Notes: generated from the sequence alone by a model not told the origin. A stretch of 64,000 nt of DNA from Gibbsiella quercinecans (GCF_002291425.1 NZ_CP014136.1:1550001-1614000), one strand, 5' to 3'; shown: positions 45,180 through 54,371, counted from the stretch's first letter. Numbers and translations: made by a program.

Positions 45180-45322
45180 TATACCCTTCATACTTCAAGT
45201 TGCAGGCGTGTTGGCTTGGTTACTCGGCCCGTCCCTGGGCCTCGCCCCTTCGGGGCCAGCGCTAACGCTGTTCAAAAACGCTTTTGCATTTTTGTCCTGC
45301 AACTCGAATTATTTTGGGTATA
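45180..45322. repeat. ERIC-family variant lacking the core
   Basis: It starts TATACCCTTCATACTTCAAG and ends ACTCGAATTATTTTGGGTATA-type terminus like the other elements, but the interior is a GC-rich palindromic module (GGGCCTCGCCCCTTCGGGGC) instead of the ERIC core. The same module, inverted, is inside the element at 46865. A lone right end follows at 45360-45385. Confidence 0.75.
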
Positions 45323-45359
45323 GATATAATTTGCTCCTGCATACATCAATTTTATTTAT

Positions 45360-45385
45360 CTGCAATTTGAAGTATGAAGGGTATA
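45360..45385. repeat. Solo terminus of the ERIC-family repeat
   Basis: CTGCAATTTGAAGTATGAAG followed by GGTATA is the right terminus alone, 38 bp beyond the preceding element. It lies in the 397-bp gap between the receptor gene and the upstream binding-protein gene. The remainder, 45386-45558, is AT-rich without a gene. Confidence 0.65.
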
Positions 45386-45558
45386 TTTAATTTTTATATT
45401 TCCGCTGAAATACTTCGCCGGCGGCGTTATTTTATTTCCCAGACGTACTTTCCCGTTATATTTCACTAACCGGAATGCGCTAAAATAAATTATTCCACGG
45501 GGATAAGGTTAGAACTCGGTGCCTGCCCGGCATATGCACCCGGCAGGCGAACAGCAAA

Positions 45559-46647
45559 TTACTGGAGCGCGGCCTGCCCGTCGGCGCCATAGCGCGGCCA
45601 GACCGGTTCCAGTTGCAACGTTTTCAATGCCTGCTCCACAAACTGGCCGTCAAACCAGCTATCAACGGTAAACGCCGTGCGAATTAAACCGGCCGCTTTG
45701 GCCCGGTCTACGCTGTCTTGCAGACTGGCCTTCAAGAACGCATCCAACCGTGGCGAACTGCGGAAATTCAATTCCGCCGGCTGCAGTTCGGCCAGAAACA
45801 GCGCCTGCGGGATCCGGCTTTGCGCTTCGAGCTTTTCAACATACGCCGCCGTATTGTCCGGCTGGCTGATCCAGTGGGCGTTTTGCACCAGGATATCCAC
45901 CAGTTGCTGCGTTATCTGCGGGTAATGCGTAATGAAATCCTGGGTGGCGACCACGCCGGCCTGGGTGGTGTTCGCCCGGCCCAGTTCCCCGCTGTCGGCC
46001 ACAATGGCGATGCCTTGCTCGCGCAGCGTTAAAAGCGACACGCCGCCCCATACGGCATCGATGCGGCGAGCGGCCAGCGCCGCGCGCCCGGCGGCCCAAT
46101 CCAGATTGATCACTCTGACATCGCGCTCGCTCAGCCCAACGCTTGCCAGCGCACGATCAAACGCTAACTGATCGGCCGTGCCGCGATATACGGCCACCCG
46201 TTTGCCTTTGATATCCGCCAGGGTTTTGATGCCCGATTCCGGCGTGGCGGCCAGGTAAGAATGGGAGCCACGTACCCCCAGCAAGAAACGGGTTTGCAGG
46301 CCACCGGCGCGGCCGATAATCGCGGCCAAATCGCCCAGATAGGCGATATCCAACTGGCGGTTGGCTAACGCCTCATTCACCGCCGGCCCGGCTCCTTTGA
46401 AAAAGGACCATTTTATCTTGATCCCCTGCGGTTCAAATGCCTGCTCGAATTGCCGCTGGATATGCGCCAGCCCCAATGGGCCGGCGATAAACGGTTTATT
46501 GCCCGCACTTTGATCGGGCACGCCAATGCGGATTTCCGTGGGTTTATCATTTTGCGCGTTTGCTTGGCTGACCACCCCGGCTGCCAGCAGCCAAAATAGC
46601 ATGCCCCATTTGAATGCCTGCGCCACCGCTATCCATCGTTGTTTCAT
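45559..46647 (-). CDS. Sulfonate-type ABC transporter substrate-binding protein
   Basis: 362 residues with a signal peptide ending near SQANA. SsuA/TauA-like: TEIRIGVPDQSAGNKPF, FKGAGPAVNEALANRQLDIAYLGD and IKGKRVAVYRGTADQLAFDRAL. It should bind a sulfonate or sulfate-ester type solute in the periplasm and pass it to the permease and ATPase encoded at 49.1-51.4 kb. Those genes are separated from it by the thioredoxin-fused arylsulfotransferase gene and a repeat-rich gap. Confidence 0.85.
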   Translation of the reverse strand: MKQRWIAVAQAFKWGMLFWLLAAGVVSQANAQNDKPTEIRIGVPDQSAGNKPFIAGPLGLAHIQRQFEQAFEPQGIKIKWSFFKGAGPAVNEALANRQLDIAYLGDLAAIIGRAGGLQTRFLLGVRGSHSYLAATPESGIKTLADIKGKRVAVYRGTADQLAFDRALASVGLSERDVRVINLDWAAGRAALAARRIDAVWGGVSLLTLREQGIAIVADSGELGRANTTQAGVVATQDFITHYPQITQQLVDILVQNAHWISQPDNTAAYVEKLEAQSRIPQALFLAELQPAELNFRSSPRLDAFLKASLQDSVDRAKAAGLIRTAFTVDSWFDGQFVEQALKTLQLEPVWPRYGADGQAALQ

Positions 46648-46864
46648 TTTATTTTTCCATTCGTCTATTTATTAATTGAATCTACCTAACTGCTATAGGC
46701 GACTATAAATAACTTTTTTATATTTCCTTTTGTGAAAAAGGGATAAATTAGTGATTACCCGCGTTACAGGAACATATGCATTTATTGCACGCACACCATC
46801 GATTTAACGCATGCGCCATCATCGCAAAATTATTAAATTATCCTCCCCATTAATTTATAAATTC

Positions 46865-47136
46865 TATACCCCAAATAATTCGAGTTGCAGGACAAAAATG
46901 CAAAAGCGTTTTTGAACAGCGTTAGCGCTGGCCCCGAAGGGGTGAGGCCGTATGGCCGAATCATGCGGCAACGCAGCGAGTCCCCAGGAGCTTACTCAGG
47001 TAAGTGACTGGGGTGAGCGACAAATCTGCCAGGAGCAGATTTGAACGCTGTTAGCAGCGGCCCCTTTGGGGCGAGGCCCAAGGATGAGCCGAGTAATAAA
47101 GCCAACACACCTGCAACTTGAAGTATGAAGGGTATA
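46865..47136. repeat. Long composite ERIC-type repeat, 272 bp
   Basis: It has terminal ends TATACC...AATTCGAGTTGCAG and CTGCAACTTGAAGTATGAAG. Inside are the ERIC core (CCCCAGGAGCTTACTCAGG and AAGTGACTGGGGTGAGCG) flanked by two GC-rich palindromic modules related to that in the 45180 element. It fills much of the 560-bp gap (46648-47207), which otherwise has AT-rich sequence and no gene. Confidence 0.85.
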
Positions 47137-47207
47137 ATTAATACGGGCCAGAGCCATAAATTAATACGGCACCGGCCCCGGTGATTATCTCGGCTATGTT
47201 TATGTTG

Positions 47208-48989
47208 TTATAGCGCCAACCATTGTGCCAACTGGCCGCTGGTTAAGCCGTTTTTGGCCCTATCGATCACCTCGCCGTCTTTCAACAGCAGCAGCGCCGG
47301 TAGCCCGCGCACGCCAAAGCGCGCCGCCAGTTCAGGGAAACGATCGGCATCCAGATAGTAACGTGGCCGCTGCGCCAGGCCGGCGGCAAGCCCTGGCTCA
47401 TTGAGCTTGCGCCACAGGTTGCGGCAGTGAATGCAACGTTCGGCGCCGACAAACAACAATACGTTGCCCTGCTCAAGCTGCGCGCTGTCTGGGTGATCAA
47501 TCCGGCTAAAGCCTTCGGCATCAATGCGGAACACTTTTGGGCTGCGGCGCAGCGTATCGTTGTCGGTGGCCACGCAGAGCGCGTCGGCGCTTTTGCTGTA
47601 AGGCAGGGCGCCCTCAACCTGCACCACGCTGGCAAAACCGCTGCGCCCCGCCGCGCCCGGTTGGCGCAGTTGCGAAACGTCTGGCGCGGCGATGGCGGTC
47701 TCTTCCGGCTGTGCCAGTTGCGGGATCCACGCATACGGCACGCGGTAGGCGCGATAAACCATGTTGTTGTTGAGCGCCTTGCCCCAATACGGGGAGATGT
47801 ATTCCCAGACGATCTCGTGATCCTGCGTCACTTCGAAAATACGGCCATTCGATCCTTCATTGATCAACGTATTGCCGTTCGGCAGCCGTTGAATATTGCT
47901 GATATACGGGCTGTAGAAACGGTAAGAATCCGTCGGCTGTGGGATACCGGCTTCATAAGGGGAATAGCGCCATTCAATATCCAGCGTCACCGGGTTGATT
48001 TCCAGCACCCGCGAGTAATCGCGCCAGGCGTTCTTCACCCCATCCGGCGATGCCGGGTTAGGCGCGCCATACCCGGCCCAGCCGCCGTTATCAAACACCA
48101 GAATATTGCCGGCACCCGGCAGGCCGGCGGGAACCATGTGCGCATGGTGCTGGCCGATAATCCACCCCAGGTGTTTCAATTCCGGTTTGCTGTAGTCCGG
48201 GCCCAGCTGCCAGACGATCTTACCGCTCGGCTTATCAATAATGGCGATGATATTTGATTCACGCGCGTCCCAGATGATGTTGTCCGGGTGGAAGCGGGCA
48301 TCCCCGGCGTCAAACCATTTGTTCGGCCCCAGCGTGGACATGGAGTTGATGTGCATCCAGTCCCCCATGCCGCCGCCGCTGGCGCGCATATTGGGGTTGT
48401 TGCGGATCGCTTCGCGCGCGGCCGCGTCAAAGCCAAGCTCGGCAAAGTGATCGCTGCAGCGCCATTCCCAAACAATATTGCCCTGCCAGTCGACTTCGAT
48501 AATGGTGTCATCCAGCAGCAGCTTGTCGCTGATTTCCGGGTTGTGCAGGTTCTTGTGCGCAAGTATCAGGGTATTGCCCCCCTCAACCTGTGGCTCCAAG
48601 CCGGGCGCATAATACCCCACCGGGTTACCCGCACGCTGGTAATCATGGTGCGCCCGCGCCATCCAGCGCACCGGATTGCCGGGATCGCGTATTTCTTCAT
48701 AGCGATCAAAGCGCCAGGTAATATTGCCTTCCCAGTCAACCTGCACCAGATCAGCCATATCCTGCATGCCGTAGCGAGGATCGCGCTCGCTCAGGTGGCC
48801 AAGGATCACGCCGCCGGGGAAGATCTTGTTCGGGAAACCGTGCAAATTCGGCCAGTGGCGCAGCTCGCGCCCGTTCATGTCCGTCAACACGGCGCCGCTT
48901 TCCACCGCCTGAAATACGGTGTAACCGCTCCAGGCTTTTTCCGGGTTATAAATCGTGGTGCCGGTTGGGTAAACAGAGGGATGCCCCAT
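47208..48989 (-). CDS. Arylsulfotransferase-like protein fused to a thioredoxin domain
   Basis: 593 residues. Residues ~1-440 are an AssT-like beta-propeller parallel to the exported protein at 41564-42886 (YPTGTTIYNPEKAWSGYTVFQ, GDARFHPDNIIWDARESNIIA, LPGAGNILVFDNGG), but with no signal peptide, so it is probably cytoplasmic. A linker leads to a C-terminal thioredoxin-like domain: Cys519-Ile-His-Cys522 active site and cis-Pro in GLPALLLL near 564. The fusion suggests redox control of, or reductive release after, sulfate or sulfonate handling. It lies between transporter genes on the same strand. Confidence 0.87.
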   Translation of the reverse strand: MGHPSVYPTGTTIYNPEKAWSGYTVFQAVESGAVLTDMNGRELRHWPNLHGFPNKIFPGGVILGHLSERDPRYGMQDMADLVQVDWEGNITWRFDRYEEIRDPGNPVRWMARAHHDYQRAGNPVGYYAPGLEPQVEGGNTLILAHKNLHNPEISDKLLLDDTIIEVDWQGNIVWEWRCSDHFAELGFDAAAREAIRNNPNMRASGGGMGDWMHINSMSTLGPNKWFDAGDARFHPDNIIWDARESNIIAIIDKPSGKIVWQLGPDYSKPELKHLGWIIGQHHAHMVPAGLPGAGNILVFDNGGWAGYGAPNPASPDGVKNAWRDYSRVLEINPVTLDIEWRYSPYEAGIPQPTDSYRFYSPYISNIQRLPNGNTLINEGSNGRIFEVTQDHEIVWEYISPYWGKALNNNMVYRAYRVPYAWIPQLAQPEETAIAAPDVSQLRQPGAAGRSGFASVVQVEGALPYSKSADALCVATDNDTLRRSPKVFRIDAEGFSRIDHPDSAQLEQGNVLLFVGAERCIHCRNLWRKLNEPGLAAGLAQRPRYYLDADRFPELAARFGVRGLPALLLLKDGEVIDRAKNGLTSGQLAQWLAL

Positions 48990-49117
48990 TGCTGTTTTCT
49001 CCTGTTTTCATTAAGTGATGCCCGCAGGCTTAAAACGTTGCCCAAACCGCAGGCGGCGGCCTGCTCTGTATGCGCATAGCGCCAGGGAATTGCGTGTAAT
49101 GCCGCCTGCGTTGGGGG

Positions 49118-49879
49118 TTAATGCGAATCGAGGTGTGGCTGTGTTATCAGGCTGCGGATGCGGGCGCAGCAGGCGCCAAATTCCGCGCTGTCCCGATCGC
49201 GCGGCTGGGCCAGTGCCACGGTGACGACATCCAAAATCCGCCCCGGCCTGGGTGAAAGCACCACGACCCGGTCTGCCAGCGCCACCGCCTCCTCCACGTC
49301 GTGGGTAACGATCAGGGTGGTGGTGCCCTGGCTTTGATGAATGCGCAGCAATTCCTGCTGCATCTGCTGGCGCGTTAACGCATCCAACGCGCCAAAAGGT
49401 TCATCCAGCATCAGGATCTCCGGGCGTGCCACCAACCCGCGGGCGATCGCCACGCGCTGGGCCATCCCGCCGGAGAGCTGCGCCGGCAGGGAACGCGTGA
49501 ATTCGCTCAGTTGCACCAGTGAAAGAATATGGCTTATCCGTTGGCGCTTCTCGGCCTGGCTTATCGGTTCATCCGCCAGCCCCAGCGCCACGTTTTGCTC
49601 AACGTTCAACCAGGGGAACAGGCGCGGTTCCTGGAACACGATCCCTCTGTCGCGCCCGGTGCCCCGCACCGGTTGGCCGTTAACGCGGATCTCCCCTTGA
49701 AAATCGCCATCCAGGCCGACCAGCAGGCGCAGCAACGTCGATTTACCGCACCCGCTGCTGCCGACCAGCGCCACCAGTTCACCGCGTTGAATATCCAACG
49801 AAAAATTGTCGATGGCCGTCAGGTGTTGCCACTGTTTTTTAACGTGGCGAAACGCCACAACCGTAGAGGATGCCGTCAT
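49118..49879 (-). CDS. Sulfonate-type ABC transporter ATP-binding protein
   Basis: 253 residues: Walker A GSSGCGKST, Q-loop IVFQEPRLFPW, signature LSGGMAQR, Walker B ILMLDEPFGALD and H-loop VTHDVEEA. The QEPRLFPW form is typical of SsuB/TauB. Its ATG overlaps the fused-permease stop by 4 bp. Confidence 0.92.
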   Translation of the reverse strand: MTASSTVVAFRHVKKQWQHLTAIDNFSLDIQRGELVALVGSSGCGKSTLLRLLVGLDGDFQGEIRVNGQPVRGTGRDRGIVFQEPRLFPWLNVEQNVALGLADEPISQAEKRQRISHILSLVQLSEFTRSLPAQLSGGMAQRVAIARGLVARPEILMLDEPFGALDALTRQQMQQELLRIHQSQGTTTLIVTHDVEEAVALADRVVVLSPRPGRILDVVTVALAQPRDRDSAEFGACCARIRSLITQPHLDSH

Positions 49880-51447
49880 ATTTGCTCCTGCCGCCGCCAG
49901 CGCGTGGCGGATGCTTCCAACACGCGGCCCGTTTTATCAAGCAGCGCACCGGTGATGCCGATAAGTAACATGCCACAGAAAATCGTCGGCATATCAAGAA
50001 GCTGTTGCGCATTGATCATCAGGCTGCCGATACCCACGCCCGATGACATGAAATACTCCGCGCCGATGTTGCCCAGCCAGGCATAAAGCAACGCCAGGCG
50101 TAGGCCAGCGAAAATACCGGGGGCGGCGCCGGGCAAAATCAGCAAGCGCAGGTAGTCGGCGCCTTTGAGGCGCAGAACCTTCGCCACTTCATCCAGTTGC
50201 GGATCGCGCTGCGCAACAGCCTTCAGCGTGCTAAAAAACATCGGGAAGAAGGCCGCCAGCATCACGAATACCACTTTGCCGGGGTTGTCGTTGCCCACCC
50301 AGGCGGTGAGCAATGGCAACCAGGCAAACAGCGCGATCTGGCGCAACACGTTCAGCGTGGGGGAAAAAACCGCACCGACGGTGGGCCTTAACGCACAGGC
50401 CAGGCCACCGGCAAAGCCCAGCACAATCCCGGCCGCGCCCCCCAGCAGCGCACGGCCCAGGCTTTGCCCCATTGCCTGTAACAGCTCGCCGTTTTGCAGG
50501 CCGCTGATCAGGCGCTCAACCACCGCCAGCGGCGAAGAGAGCAACAACGGATCGATCCAGGCATGGCGGCTGGCAAGCTGCCAGAGCGCCACCAGCAGCA
50601 CCGGCAGCACGATCCCGGCCAGCCGTGCCTGCCGGCGGTGCAGTTGCCGGCTAAGCGCGGGCTGCGGCCAAAAAACCAGCCGCTGATACAACCGGTGCGT
50701 TCCCCATTCCATCACCAGGCCACTGATGCCGATAACGGCGATCGCGACAAACACGATATCGAGTTGAAAAAGCTGGCGCCCCCAGACCATCAGGTAGCCA
50801 ATCCCCTGGGAAGAGGCCAACAATTCAACCACGATCAGCGAGATCCACGCCTGGGAAAGCGCCAGATGCACCCCGGTAAACCACCCCGGCAGGCTGGCGG
50901 GCACCAACAGCAGGCGAAAACGCTGCCATCCATTCAGGCGCACCACGTGCGCTACTTCGCTTAAACCGAGCGGCACCGCGGCCAGCGCCTGCTGTGTGTT
51001 CAGTGTGACGGGCACGATAACCGCCTTGACGATCACCGCCATTTTCAGCCCATCGTCGATGCCGAACAGCACCATAAACAGCGGGATCCACCCCAGAGTG
51101 GGGATTTGCGCCAGGGTATAGAACAGCGGTTCCAGATATTGCGCGCTGCGGCGCGATAGCCCGAACAACCCGCCGAGCAGCGTGCCGGCCAGCACGCCGA
51201 GCAGTAGCCCCAGCGCCAGGCGCTGCAGGCTCACCCACCACTGGGCAAGCAGATCGCCCTGCCAAAGCGCGCTCGCCGTTGCCAGCACCATCCGCGGTGC
51301 CGGCAGGATTTGTTCCGGCATCCACTGGTACTGCGCCGCCAGTTGCCACAGGGCAAACAGCGCCGCCGGCAGCAGTAAAGGCCACAGATTTATATGCCAC
51401 ATCGGCGGCGCCAGCAGTCGCCTTTTCAAGAGCAGCAGTTGTGCCAT
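49876..51447 (-). CDS. Tandem-fused ABC permease (two SsuC-like domains)
   Basis: 523 residues from ATG 51447, with a CAGG ribosome site; longer in-frame starts exist. It consists of two full permease domains joined head to tail. Each has its own EAA loop: first EVAHVVRLNGWQRFRLLLVP, second EVAKVLRLKGADYLRLLILP. Normal SsuC-type permeases are single-domain and dimerise, so this fusion makes an obligate, possibly asymmetric, heterodimer-like channel. It is first in the minus-strand transporter part of the locus. Confidence 0.9.
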   Translation of the reverse strand: MAQLLLLKRRLLAPPMWHINLWPLLLPAALFALWQLAAQYQWMPEQILPAPRMVLATASALWQGDLLAQWWVSLQRLALGLLLGVLAGTLLGGLFGLSRRSAQYLEPLFYTLAQIPTLGWIPLFMVLFGIDDGLKMAVIVKAVIVPVTLNTQQALAAVPLGLSEVAHVVRLNGWQRFRLLLVPASLPGWFTGVHLALSQAWISLIVVELLASSQGIGYLMVWGRQLFQLDIVFVAIAVIGISGLVMEWGTHRLYQRLVFWPQPALSRQLHRRQARLAGIVLPVLLVALWQLASRHAWIDPLLLSSPLAVVERLISGLQNGELLQAMGQSLGRALLGGAAGIVLGFAGGLACALRPTVGAVFSPTLNVLRQIALFAWLPLLTAWVGNDNPGKVVFVMLAAFFPMFFSTLKAVAQRDPQLDEVAKVLRLKGADYLRLLILPGAAPGIFAGLRLALLYAWLGNIGAEYFMSSGVGIGSLMINAQQLLDMPTIFCGMLLIGITGALLDKTGRVLEASATRWRRQEQI

Positions 51448-51860
51448 AGCAACCTGTTTAATCAATGAAAACATGTGGCTATCAAACAGTCCTTTGCTGC
51501 GCTTGACTAATGCATTTCTTGAATATACCCACTGCAAAAGACGCATTTATCCCGCTGTGCCGCGCCAGGGCTGGCTTAGCTCAATTCCGGCATCGCTTTG
51601 CTAAAAAAATCATTTAAAACAATATGGTGGTATATGCACAGCCGTTAAACGGAGTGAACCGATGGCGAAAAGGGTACGGTAACGCGGGTTGTTCTGGCGC
51701 AGTGGCGGCGGCGCGGTGGAAAAGAATGAGGGGGTTTGCCGGGTGATGAAATATGGCCAAAATAATTCGGCCGCAATCCAAGCCTATTACAGCAGGTATG
51801 CTACGATAGATGAAATTATTTACACCATAACTTTCAGATAACCTGTTGGCTTAATTAAAG
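51448..51860. other. Divergent intergenic region
   Basis: The 413-bp gap lies between the fused permease (minus) and the diguanylate cyclase (plus) and should hold both promoters. The sequence near 51740-51850 is AT-rich. No gene, repeat or clear operator was recognised. Confidence 0.4.
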
Positions 51861-53240
51861 ATGCAGAAAGAAATCGAACAATATATCTCTGTTATTCTTC
51901 AAGAGTGGCAACCCTTACGCGCAGAGCTCCCGCAAGCAGCGAACGTGGTTTTGCAGCAGATTGCAGAAGAACAATCTGACGATCTGGCCAACAAGTTTTA
52001 TGAAAGTTTGTTTAAAGATCCGGCTATTGCGCGGCACTTATCCTATGAACTGGTGCAGGAACGGCTAAGCCGTTCTCTTTCCAAATGGGTCAAGGCCGTT
52101 CTGACCCATGGCGAAAACCAGCTCGAAGCGCTGGCGCAACAGCAATACCATGTGGGCGGCGTCCATGCCCGCATCGGCATTCCCGTTGAATTTGTGCAAC
52201 GCGGCGCCCGGCAATTGAAGTACGGCATCTTTGACTACGTCACCAGCCGCAGCCTGGATCCCGCCCTCAGTTTACAGGTGATGCACTATGCCGCGATGGC
52301 CATTGATATCGCGATCGAAATGATGAGCCACGCCTATGCGATGTCGCATTACCTGGCAACGCGCAATGAAGAATCTTACCGCCTGCATGTGTTGATGAAT
52401 AACGCGCATCTGGAGCAAGGCAAGCAACAGACGGCCCTTTCCAACTGGGAAAACTCGGTGATTTACAGCCTGGTGAGCGGCGCACGGCAAACGGAGCCGC
52501 TGGTCAACATTTCCGAATCCAGCTATGGCCTGTGGTTCCGCCATAAATGTGTGCGCCACTTTGGCGAAAACCAGCAGGTTCAGCAAATGCGCCAGTTGAT
52601 GACGCAGATTGATGAAAAAGTGGATAGCATTGATACCACGGCGGAAATGCCGGTAAAAAAAATGCAGGAGTTGCTACGCGTCATCCATAGCAGCTGCCAG
52701 CAAATTAATACGCACATGGAGATGCTGTTTAACGAAGCATCGCATATGCAAGACGGGAAAGATGCCCTGACGAATTTGCTCAACAAGCGCTACCTGCCGA
52801 TTGTCCTCAAGCACGAGGTCAGCCTGGCGATGGAAAACCATTTGCCGCTTAGCGTCGCCATCATCGATGTGGATCATTTCAAAAAGGTGAACGATGAGTG
52901 GGGGCATACCGTAGGCGATCGCGCGCTGACGCACATCGCCAATCTGCTCAGCGATAATATTCGCTCCAGTGATTATCTGTTCCGCTACGGTGGGGAAGAG
53001 TTCCTTATTGTGCTGGTTGAAGCCGGCCAGTCGGAAACCTATACGCTGTTGGAGCGCATCCGCCGGATCATTAACAGCACGCCTTTTGAAGGCGTTGCCG
53101 GGAAAACGCTGCCCATCACGGTAAGTATTGGGTATGCGCAACATAATGGGCTCCCGGACTATAACCTGTTGCTCAATAAGGCAGATATTGCGCTGTATGA
53201 GGCCAAACGCAACGGCAGAAACCGTATTGAGCCGCAATAA
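51861..53240 (+). CDS. Globin-coupled diguanylate cyclase (DosC-like)
   Basis: 459 residues. Residues ~1-155 are a globin-coupled sensor with the VHARIGIP motif, whose His102 is the likely proximal heme ligand. A helical middle domain (~170-290) leads to a GGDEF domain with intact GGEEF active site and an RSSD inhibitory site five residues before it. It should make cyclic di-GMP in response to oxygen or another heme ligand, like E. coli DosC. No EAL partner (DosP) is adjacent, unlike in E. coli. Confidence 0.93.
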   Translation: MQKEIEQYISVILQEWQPLRAELPQAANVVLQQIAEEQSDDLANKFYESLFKDPAIARHLSYELVQERLSRSLSKWVKAVLTHGENQLEALAQQQYHVGGVHARIGIPVEFVQRGARQLKYGIFDYVTSRSLDPALSLQVMHYAAMAIDIAIEMMSHAYAMSHYLATRNEESYRLHVLMNNAHLEQGKQQTALSNWENSVIYSLVSGARQTEPLVNISESSYGLWFRHKCVRHFGENQQVQQMRQLMTQIDEKVDSIDTTAEMPVKKMQELLRVIHSSCQQINTHMEMLFNEASHMQDGKDALTNLLNKRYLPIVLKHEVSLAMENHLPLSVAIIDVDHFKKVNDEWGHTVGDRALTHIANLLSDNIRSSDYLFRYGGEEFLIVLVEAGQSETYTLLERIRRIINSTPFEGVAGKTLPITVSIGYAQHNGLPDYNLLLNKADIALYEAKRNGRNRIEPQ

Positions 53241-53276
53241 GCTTAGGGGCTGGAGCGCTATTTCATTAAACCCATA

Positions 53277-53403
53277 TATACCCTTCATACTTCAAGTTGC
53301 AGGTGTGTTGGCTTTCCTCGCTCACCCCAGTCACTTACTGGAGTAAGCTCCTGGGGACTCACTGCGTTGCCGCCTTCCTGCAACTCGAATTATTTTGGGT
53401 ATA
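53277..53403. repeat. ERIC repeat, 127 bp
   Basis: 127 bp, the classical ERIC length. It starts TATACCCTTCATACTTCAAG, contains the core CTCACCCCAGTCACTTACT and GTAAGCTCCTGGGGA, and ends near ATTATTTTGGGTATA. It lies between the convergent diguanylate cyclase and deoR-type genes and may help terminate both. Confidence 0.9.
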
Positions 53404-53409
53404 ACGCGT

Positions 53410-54261
53410 TTATTCCGGAGCAACCAGCACTTGCACCTTGGCCATATCCAACGCCATCTGAATGGATAACGGCGGAGAGTTATCGGTGATTAATAAATCA
53501 ATATCCTGTAACTGCGCGATGTGTACCAACGACATATGCTGAAACTTGGCTGAATCGCACAGTACTACTTTATATCCAGAACGCCGCAGATAGACGCGTT
53601 TAATATCCGCCTCCTCCAACGAACTGTCATACAGCCCCGACGCCGTAAGGCCAGAGACGCTAACAAAGGCGACGTCAAACCAAAGTTGTTCGAATTGCGC
53701 AATGGCGGAAGGCCCCACCATTGCCATTTCATCATCACGCATCAGGCCACCGGCCAGATAGATTTCAGGCAACACCCGGCCGCTGCCCAGCGCGTAAGCC
53801 GCCCGCACGCTGTTGGTAAAGATCTTCATGCGGTTACAGTTAACTAACCGTTCGGCCAGCATTAATGTCGTCGTGCCGATATCCAACGCAACCGTCAAAT
53901 GCCGGCTGGCGATGACCGCGGCCGCAGCGGCAATACGCGATTTAGCCTCCGTCCGCTGGAGCAGGCGCTCATCAAAACTGGCGGGCTCTTTGTCCATAAC
54001 GGGTTGAGAGTCTGGCTCTGGCAGCACGGCACCACCATGCACCCGCACCAACTTCCCCTCTTCTTCCAGTTCAGCCAAATCACGGCGCACCGTCATCTCC
54101 GAGACAGAAAGCTGTTCTGAAATCCCGCCAACGGTGACCGAACCACTCTGGAATAAAGCCTCGAGAATATGGTTTTTCCTTTCCTGAGGCAGATAACGCA
54201 CCTTCGCAGTACGGGAGATATCTTTTGGCTCAATATTCACCGTCATGTTTTTTACATCCAT
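53410..54261 (-). CDS. DeoR-family transcriptional regulator
   Basis: About 283 residues from ATG 54261; the ATG at 54246 is an alternative and the much longer frame upstream is unlikely. N-terminal DeoR helix-turn-helix (SVTVGGISEQLSVSEMTVRRDLAELEEEGKLVRVHGGAV), then a sugar-phosphate isomerase-like effector domain with ALDIGTTTLMLAERL and VLCDSAKF. It is closely similar in layout to the second DeoR protein at 57475-58332. The effector is probably a phosphorylated sugar or polyol from the adjacent pathway. Confidence 0.88.
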   Translation of the reverse strand: MDVKNMTVNIEPKDISRTAKVRYLPQERKNHILEALFQSGSVTVGGISEQLSVSEMTVRRDLAELEEEGKLVRVHGGAVLPEPDSQPVMDKEPASFDERLLQRTEAKSRIAAAAAVIASRHLTVALDIGTTTLMLAERLVNCNRMKIFTNSVRAAYALGSGRVLPEIYLAGGLMRDDEMAMVGPSAIAQFEQLWFDVAFVSVSGLTASGLYDSSLEEADIKRVYLRRSGYKVVLCDSAKFQHMSLVHIAQLQDIDLLITDNSPPLSIQMALDMAKVQVLVAPE

Positions 54262-54371
54262 TATTGATACCCACTGTTGAGCAAGAATACATCGGCCGCC
54301 GAGCGCCCAAAAAGCCTGACGATGATGACATTCTATGGGGTTATCACATTTTTTTAAATCTATTATGTTCG

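Noticed and set aside
45162-45480. Fur box upstream of the TonB-dependent receptor
   Set aside because: No sequence close to GATAATGATAATCATTATC was found by eye; the gap is occupied mainly by repeats.
47208-48989. Two separate genes (arylsulfotransferase and thioredoxin)
   Set aside because: The frame is continuous through the linker, with no stop or convincing internal ribosome site.
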